Shown one piece after another: positions 59,130-64,000 of a stretch of DNA of 64,000 bases. Source of the stretch: Streptomonospora nanhaiensis (GTDB lineage Bacteria; Actinomycetota; Actinomycetes; Streptosporangiales; Streptosporangiaceae); contig NZ_JACCFO010000001.1 in the NCBI RefSeq assembly GCF_013410565.1, forward strand, positions 3,782,001-3,846,000, read 5' to 3'. Made by a program: the position numbers and the translations under genes. Each line of letters opens with the position of its first letter. Position 1 is the stretch's first letter. Under the pieces are notes generated by a model that saw only the letters and a list, made by a program, of their open reading frames with translations, was not told the origin of the DNA and did not search any database.

Positions 59130-61175
59130 GTGGTGACCGACAGCAACCCCCCGCAACCAGACAGAGTCGCTGAGGCTCGCCGCCGCCTCAAGACGCTCGC
59201 TGATCGGTTCTTCGGCGTTGGCAACGATGCCTACGACTACATTCGCCAGTATCCCGATCTCTATCGCCCCTTCCTGGACCGCCTCGAAGTCGTAAGCGAC
59301 GCTCCCGTGGTTCTGCCGCGCCTGGTCAGAAGCGATGATCGATTTGGGATCTACGTGATCGCGCTTAAAGACGCCGATGTCCCCTACATCCGTGAACTCC
59401 TTCAAGCGTTCGCCGGCCCGAGCTTCGCTACTCAAGGGATCGCCGCTCCAGCCCGTCTGGACCCCAGCGACCCTGTCGATGCAGCCGTCATCGAGTTCGC
59501 ACAGGAGCGATCCACCTTTGTCGTAGAGACAGGCAAGGCCCCCCACCACCGTGTTGCCCTACGGCAGGCCCTGGGACTGATGCAGCAGGTGACAATGGTC
59601 GGCCCGCGGCGGGAATGGCGCATCCCCAAGCCGTTGGGGAGACTGCTCGCCGATTTCCAGGCGGCCCTCACCTCTGGAGGCGCGCCGCTCTCGGAGTCGC
59701 TGCTCGAGGAGATCGCGGCGCGCGGGGGAGTCTCTGCGACCAACCTCGCCCACCTCCGCATCAAGCGTTTGGATCGCCTCGGTCTGGCCGCAGAACTTCT
59801 CACCATGGAAGGGCTGGGCAGGGTCCTTCGCCAGGACCCGCCCGTGCCAGTGAAAGAGGCAGTGCTCAACGCGGTGTACTCGGTGCACCTACGGAGTCCG
59901 CTGGAGCGAGAAGATGTCGAGGCTGCGATCGCAACTCTCCGCGATGCGGGGCCCATCAACCTCCCCCTGCACGAGGATCCCCTGAAGTACGGCGATGAGG
60001 CGGTGACCGTGCTCCTGACGGCCGCGCTGGGACGCAGGCACCCCGCCGATGTCGACCGGATATGGGCCGCGCTGGGTCAGGGCGGCCGTGAGGCGGCGGT
60101 ACCCGTCTGCGTCGCGCGGGAGGCGGCTGCTCTGCTGCTGCGGCATCCCCGCCCCGCGCCCGATGCCCGCACCGTGCCGGAAAAGGCGACCCCTGATACA
60201 CCGAGCGCCGACGAAGACGCGGCGAGGGCGAAGCCGCAGTCCTGGCTGGAGTTGATCGACCTGGCAGCCGCCGGTGCCATCGACAGCAAGAGTGCCAGCA
60301 CCGACGAAATCTGGCGGGAATGGCCCTCGCCGGCGGAGTACGACACGCAACTCAGTCAGCGTCTCGGGGAGTTGGACGATGCACAGTGGGAGAGGGTCTG
60401 GCAATCGCTGGTCAGTCCCTTCATCGAGGCCGTCGGCTATGACAGGTCGGCTCCCGCCACCGCGATGGAACTCATCACCTACGCGGTCTCGTTCGACAAG
60501 TTCGCTCCTGTCGACCTCCTGGTGCTGCACTCGCTTACGGAGATCGCTCTGCGGTCGTCGCCGCCGGCAGTGGCCTACACGGAACTGCTGGAGACGCTGC
60601 GAGGTACATGCCCGCAGTGGGTGTCTCCCGACAAGGCAATAGAGGCGCTGGACTTCGCGGACCGGCTGGTGTTGGCTGCCTGCCCGGAGCCCGACGCCCG
60701 GACCAACCTCGCGGTGGCGCTGCTCAATCCGCTCCACCAGCATCAGCGCCGCCTCGACCCCTCGATGCGCGACTTCGCACGAAAGTTGTCGAGCGAGCTC
60801 GGGATCGCTTATGAATGGGAGGAGGCTGCGGAACCGGAGGAGAAGGACCCCCTCACCGCCATCCCTCCCGTGTCCCTTCTGCTCTACTCCCTCGATGAAA
60901 GGGTGCTCAGCCGTACGAAAGAGGAGCTGGAGCGGGTGGCTCCAGCAGTGAAGGTCTCGGTAGCCCACGAGAAGGTGGGGTCCCCCTCTCTCCGAGAAAA
61001 GGCGCGCAACGCCCATGTTGTGGTGCTTGCCACCCGCTGTGCCACCCACGCGGCGACCGGGTTCATCCAGTCCTATGCGGACAAGGATGCAATCAGGTAT
61101 GCCCGGGGAAGCGGATCGGCGTCATTGGTGCAAGAGGCTGTTGCGGGGCTCAAAACCTACGCCCAGGCTTTGTAG
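59130..61175 (+). CDS. dpdD: Protein DpdD
   Basis: 681-aa protein without recognisable catalytic motifs, assigned as DpdD by size and its membership of the cluster. The protein is largely helical. A C-terminal 90-residue segment (PPVSLLLYSLDERVLSRTKE, VVVLATRCATHAATGFIQSY, DKDAIRYARGSGSASLVQEA) has alternating hydrophobic strands and helices like a small Rossmann-type domain, which could bind a nucleotide. It is the last gene of the plus-strand operon, with GTG 59130 adjoining the dpdK stop (59133 is an alternative start). It is followed by an inverted repeat that probably terminates transcription. Confidence 0.78.
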   Translation: MVTDSNPPQPDRVAEARRRLKTLADRFFGVGNDAYDYIRQYPDLYRPFLDRLEVVSDAPVVLPRLVRSDDRFGIYVIALKDADVPYIRELLQAFAGPSFATQGIAAPARLDPSDPVDAAVIEFAQERSTFVVETGKAPHHRVALRQALGLMQQVTMVGPRREWRIPKPLGRLLADFQAALTSGGAPLSESLLEEIAARGGVSATNLAHLRIKRLDRLGLAAELLTMEGLGRVLRQDPPVPVKEAVLNAVYSVHLRSPLEREDVEAAIATLRDAGPINLPLHEDPLKYGDEAVTVLLTAALGRRHPADVDRIWAALGQGGREAAVPVCVAREAAALLLRHPRPAPDARTVPEKATPDTPSADEDAARAKPQSWLELIDLAAAGAIDSKSASTDEIWREWPSPAEYDTQLSQRLGELDDAQWERVWQSLVSPFIEAVGYDRSAPATAMELITYAVSFDKFAPVDLLVLHSLTEIALRSSPPAVAYTELLETLRGTCPQWVSPDKAIEALDFADRLVLAACPEPDARTNLAVALLNPLHQHQRRLDPSMRDFARKLSSELGIAYEWEEAAEPEEKDPLTAIPPVSLLLYSLDERVLSRTKEELERVAPAVKVSVAHEKVGSPSLREKARNAHVVVLATRCATHAATGFIQSYADKDAIRYARGSGSASLVQEAVAGLKTYAQAL

Positions 61176-61187
61176 AAGGGGGCGGTA

Positions 61188-61227
61188 GCGGGGTGCGCCC
61201 AGAGGGAGGCCGGCGGACGCACCCCGC
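61188..61227. terminator. Inverted repeat between convergent dpdD and dpdB
   Basis: GCGGGGTGCG (61188-61197) is complementary to CGCACCCCGC (61218-61227), with a 20-base spacer. It sits in the 87-base gap between the two convergent operons and likely ends both transcripts. No T-run follows, so it may act differently from a classical terminator. Confidence 0.5.
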
Positions 61228-61262
61228 AACTTGTGCACGGTGATTGCGCGGTTCCGGAGGGG

Positions 61263-62378
61263 TCAGATCCGCACCCCGGCCCTGCGTATCACCTTCTTCA
61301 AATGCGCGTGCAGCAGGTGCACGTCACTCGGAGTGTTTTGAAGGCCGTTCCACTTGCGTTCGTCGCCTTCGCCGAACTTCCACGTGCCGGACGTCCAGGC
61401 GACATGGGGCTCCAAGCTCTGCAGCGCAGCCCTGACCCGCTCGCACTTGACGCCTTCCGCGGGCATGTCTTCGGTAAGTTCGTCCATCACAAAGCCCATG
61501 GCTTGAATGCCGACACCGTGCGTCAGGCGGGAGTTCCGCGGCGGCTTCCTCCAGGCATCGGGGAAGGTCTGCTGGACCAACTTCCAGTACGACCGCAGGT
61601 GGAGCAGCATGCGGTCGACATCCCCGGAGCCGTCGACGGGGTTGCGGTACTGGAACAGGGCTCCTTCGAAGATGCTGTGCTCCAGCATCTTCAGGATGCT
61701 GTTGTCCTTGATGTACCCGTCCGGAGCCGTGGGGCTGGCGATCTTGCCGTAGAACGGTCCTTCGGGATCGATATTCATCCGGGTCATCAGCTTCGCAGGG
61801 AGACGGCGCCGCACATACGAGGGCGGGAGATGGCCGGCGGTCTCTGGAAGAAGCTCGTGGATGAGCCCCTTGGGCAGCGGCTTGGTGGAATTCACCAGGA
61901 TGAACTGGGAACGCTGTTCGGCGGGACCATCGGCGATGAAGCCGACTGCGGCAACAGGGAACTCCGCAAGATCGGCGTCGCGAATCGCCGCGCTACGCTG
62001 CTGGCCGTCGACCAGCCACGCCGGTTTCTCGTCGTCGGACTGGGTTTCGTCGACCGGTATGACGAGCTCCCCCGGCACCGCGTAGTCAACACTCCCGGTC
62101 GGGCCGTGGCTGACGAACTCTACTCGGCGGTCGAACGCCAAGACGATGGCGTTCGGCAGCATGGCGCCGTCGGACTCCAGGTAGCGGCGGATGGCGCGGA
62201 TGTGGCTCAGTACTTCGGGCCGCTGGTACCCCTGCAGATTCTTCTCTTCGTCCCTGTGGATTCGAGACACCGCGGCAAAGCCGTGCATCTTCTTGCCGTC
62301 CACGGCGAAGCAGTAGATCCGTCGACTTCCTTGGCGAATCTCCAAGGCCGGCAGTCGAAGGGTGTAACGATCGGCCAC
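61263..62378 (-). CDS. dpdB: DGQHR-domain protein DpdB
   Basis: 371-aa ParB/Srx-like protein with the DGQHR signature as WLVDGQQRSAAIRDADL, preceded by RPEVLSHIRAIRRYLES and followed by FILVNSTKPLPKGLI. In Dpd systems DpdB works with DpdA to insert preQ0 into DNA; the fold is that of ParB-like ATPases. I chose GTG 62378 because TAGGAGAT lies upstream with a five-base gap from AGGAG; a start at ATG 62414, three bases after the dpdA stop, adds 12 residues but has no good SD. The C-terminal half (THGVGIQAMGF, WNGLQNTPSDVHLLH) is shared with the partial gene upstream of dpdA. Confidence 0.9.
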   Translation of the reverse strand: MADRYTLRLPALEIRQGSRRIYCFAVDGKKMHGFAAVSRIHRDEEKNLQGYQRPEVLSHIRAIRRYLESDGAMLPNAIVLAFDRRVEFVSHGPTGSVDYAVPGELVIPVDETQSDDEKPAWLVDGQQRSAAIRDADLAEFPVAAVGFIADGPAEQRSQFILVNSTKPLPKGLIHELLPETAGHLPPSYVRRRLPAKLMTRMNIDPEGPFYGKIASPTAPDGYIKDNSILKMLEHSIFEGALFQYRNPVDGSGDVDRMLLHLRSYWKLVQQTFPDAWRKPPRNSRLTHGVGIQAMGFVMDELTEDMPAEGVKCERVRAALQSLEPHVAWTSGTWKFGEGDERKWNGLQNTPSDVHLLHAHLKKVIRRAGVRI

Positions 62379-62417
62379 ATTATCTCCTAGGTCAGATGGC
62401 AGGATACCAGGCATCCA

Positions 62418-63638
62418 TCATGCGATGTCGAGTTCCCGCATCTTTGATTCGAGCACAGTCAGATTGTGGAAGCCCCTGCGTTTGTTTCTTTCTGTGCCCC
62501 GAAAGATCGCGATTTCGATCCCGTGCTCTCGGCACAGGGCGCAGGGACATGTTTTCCAGGGGGAAGCCTCAAGGGTTCGACGATAGAAATCGATATAGCT
62601 CTTTTTCTTCGGGCCATTGGCGAGTGCCTCGTATATCGCCAAGGCATCGATCACGTCATCGAGGTCGGCTTCACCTAGGTCGAAGGCGCGGAGTCGTTTG
62701 AGGCATTCTCGTTCGGCTACAACCGCCTCTGCCTGGGATACTGTTCCCGACAGTATGCGGCGTTTAAGGGACGGGTTTCCGTCAACCTGTGGTACACGTA
62801 TGGCGGTGAAGGACTCGTTCCGGGTATGGTAATTGTTGCGATCGTCCATGAAGGACTGTCGAAACGCTGAGGTGCTGTCAAAACTCGTTACGCCGTAGTC
62901 CTTGAATTTCGCCATGCTGTCAACACGGGTGATGCCAAGGAGGTGGAGTTGTGTGTCGTCCGCCCTTACCGCATCAATCTCTTCCAGGCACGCGAGGATC
63001 TCGGCAGTCTTCAGGGGGACCATTCCGCCGAGGGCGATCCGGCGGTAGCCCATTGCCTGCAGTTGCTGGACGCTGTCGGCGTAACTCTTCGGGCTCCAGC
63101 CTTGGGCTGCGCCTACGGGTTCGAGGCTGGCCTTGCGCTGCCTGACTTCGGCAATGAAGAGTTCGGCCAGGTTCAACGATATGGATCGGCGGTCCACCCA
63201 CGCGGGATCCACGTCTCTGTCATCGGCGGCTGGAGTGAACCCGAAGATGACATGGTCAATGCTTACTCCTGCGTCGAAACCGCACCCTTCGTAGAAGTCA
63301 AGCACTTCATCTACGGTATACGGAGGATGCTCCTCGTCGATGTAATTAAATGCACCGCAGTCACCCAGGGATTCCATACCCTCCGGAAGTCTGAAGAAAC
63401 GGCGTACCCCCATTCGGTAGAGTCGCGCGCGTTGCGCCGAAGTGTACTTTCCCGAACCCTTGGCTGATCCGTCGACAATCGCCTTGCTGACGAGGATGCC
63501 GTCGTAGGGTTGGGATCCGACTACCTCGTGGGCGTAGAGGTCGTCACGTTGGCGTACGCGCGTTGGCGAGTACTCATCGCTGAGGAAATCATAGGTGGGG
63601 CTGACCAGGTCCTGACTATCGGGGAAATAGAACTTCAC
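62418..63638 (-). CDS. dpdA: DNA-guanine transglycosylase DpdA (TGT-like)
   Basis: 406-aa homologue of tRNA-guanine transglycosylase that acts on DNA: it exchanges guanine for preQ0. Visible TGT features are GDCGAFNYIDEE and FDAGVSIDHVIFGF around the substrate pocket, ALGGMVPL, LHLLGITRVDSM, GVTSFDSTSAFRQ where the nucleophilic Asp is expected, and the zinc site CPCALC (C-x-C-x2-C) with His in RGFHNL. It is the defining gene of the Dpd system and is larger and more divergent than tRNA-acting TGT. The GTG start at 63638 overlaps the upstream gene's TGA (GTGA), so translation is coupled; dpdB follows. The modified base may be dPreQ0 or, if dpdC exists outside the window, dADG. Confidence 0.93.
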   Translation of the reverse strand: MKFYFPDSQDLVSPTYDFLSDEYSPTRVRQRDDLYAHEVVGSQPYDGILVSKAIVDGSAKGSGKYTSAQRARLYRMGVRRFFRLPEGMESLGDCGAFNYIDEEHPPYTVDEVLDFYEGCGFDAGVSIDHVIFGFTPAADDRDVDPAWVDRRSISLNLAELFIAEVRQRKASLEPVGAAQGWSPKSYADSVQQLQAMGYRRIALGGMVPLKTAEILACLEEIDAVRADDTQLHLLGITRVDSMAKFKDYGVTSFDSTSAFRQSFMDDRNNYHTRNESFTAIRVPQVDGNPSLKRRILSGTVSQAEAVVAERECLKRLRAFDLGEADLDDVIDALAIYEALANGPKKKSYIDFYRRTLEASPWKTCPCALCREHGIEIAIFRGTERNKRRGFHNLTVLESKMRELDIA

Positions 63639-64000
63639 GACGCGCTTGCCCTAGCCTGAACATATACACGAATAAGGAAATTTGAGAGAGTGCTGATATG
63701 TCGCGGAGTGTTCTGAAGTTCGTTCCAGTTGACACCGAGTTCCGGCCAGCGTCCCTGTGTCCAATGGCATTGTTCTTTTATTACCGACAATTCTCCGCGT
63801 GCGCTGAGAATCGGATCTTCGGTGTTCAAGTCCACATTCGCCATGACCTTGTCCATAAGGCGGCCCATGGCTCGGATTCCGACTCCGTGCATCAAGCGAC
63901 TCTTTGTAGGAGGCAGTCCCCATGCGTTGGGAAACGTCTCACGCACCGCAGACCAATAAGTGATGAGAAGGCGGCGGATGGTGACTGTGTCGGTGGTGTT
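63635..64000 (-). CDS. dpdB: Second DGQHR/DpdB-like protein, 3' part (runs off the window)
   Basis: The C-terminal 121 residues of a gene whose 5' end is beyond base 64000; the frame stays open to the edge, so the internal GTG at 63946 is not the real start. It aligns with the end of dpdB: LLITYWSAVRETFPNAW against LHLRSYWKLVQQTFPDAW, MHGVGIRAMGRLMDKV against THGVGIQAMGFVMDEL, WNELQNTPRHISTLSNF against WNGLQNTPSDVHLLHAH. It is therefore a diverged DpdB paralogue, and it overlaps dpdA by four bases. The DGQHR motif itself would be outside the window, so catalytic competence cannot be judged. Confidence 0.85.
   Translation of the reverse strand, partial: NTTDTVTIRRLLITYWSAVRETFPNAWGLPPTKSRLMHGVGIRAMGRLMDKVMANVDLNTEDPILSARGELSVIKEQCHWTQGRWPELGVNWNELQNTPRHISTLSNFLIRVYVQARASAS

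Noticed and set aside
43601..61175. Calling the island DISARM
   Set aside because: SNF2, DUF1998-like and PLD proteins fit, but there is no DNA methyltransferase; the TGT-like gene and DGQHR gene with the full dpdE-K order identify a Dpd system.
63635..63946. A small complete gene starting at GTG 63946
   Set aside because: The frame stays open upstream to the window end and continues to match DpdB, so this is the end of a longer gene.

Overview
The window is very GC-rich actinobacterial DNA centred on the chromosomal replication origin. Gene order (murJ - pseudokinase - sigM - anti-sigma - trxB - trxA, parB - parA - rsmG - jag - yidC - yidD - rnpA - rpmH, dnaA - oriC - dnaN - gnd - recF - DUF721 - gyrB - gyrA - DUF3566 - tRNA-Ile) is the one known from Streptomyces and its relatives. 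A NAD-type gnd between dnaN and recF and a dnaA of 627 codons with a long Pro/Gly-rich domain II fit Streptosporangiales. My guess is Nocardiopsaceae (Nocardiopsis/Streptomonospora-like), but that is an inference.

1-15.4 kb: two tandem MurJ lipid II flippase genes, a membrane pseudokinase with a discoidin-like end, the SigM/anti-sigma pair, thioredoxin reductase and thioredoxin behind a textbook SigR promoter, a peptidoglycan amidase, and the segregation/membrane-biogenesis block on the minus strand. Five perfect 14-bp parS sites (8754, 11814, 11862, 12768, 20985) surround the origin. 15.4-29.3 kb: DnaA-box clusters lie on both sides of dnaA, followed by the replication and gyrase genes and tRNA-Ile(GAT).

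29.3-43.3 kb: an accessory stretch with normal host composition. It holds an ECF41-type sigma factor facing its likely target operon (DUF4345 + epimerase), an rsbQ-rsbP energy-stress pair followed at close spacing by a 1339-aa membrane STAND-like ATPase made mostly of Sel1/TPR repeats, a YkcC/YkcB-like glycosyltransferase pair, and a GNAT acetyltransferase. The pair's second gene carries an apparent frameshift at a G7 run. The pair is flanked by two identical 41-bp repeats and preceded by a long inverted repeat that can mask its ribosome-binding site.

43.3-64.0 kb: a horizontally acquired defence island, visible from its lower GC and different codon endings. It is a Dpd (7-deazapurine in DNA) modification-restriction system. 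Eight tightly coupled genes on the plus strand (dpdE, F, G, H, I, J, K, D) form the proposed restriction module. They face a minus-strand modification operon containing the TGT-like transglycosylase dpdA and the DGQHR-domain dpdB. A second, divergent dpdB-like gene lies immediately upstream of dpdA and runs off the window, so dpdA sits between two DGQHR paralogues. No dpdC and no preQ0 synthesis genes are visible.
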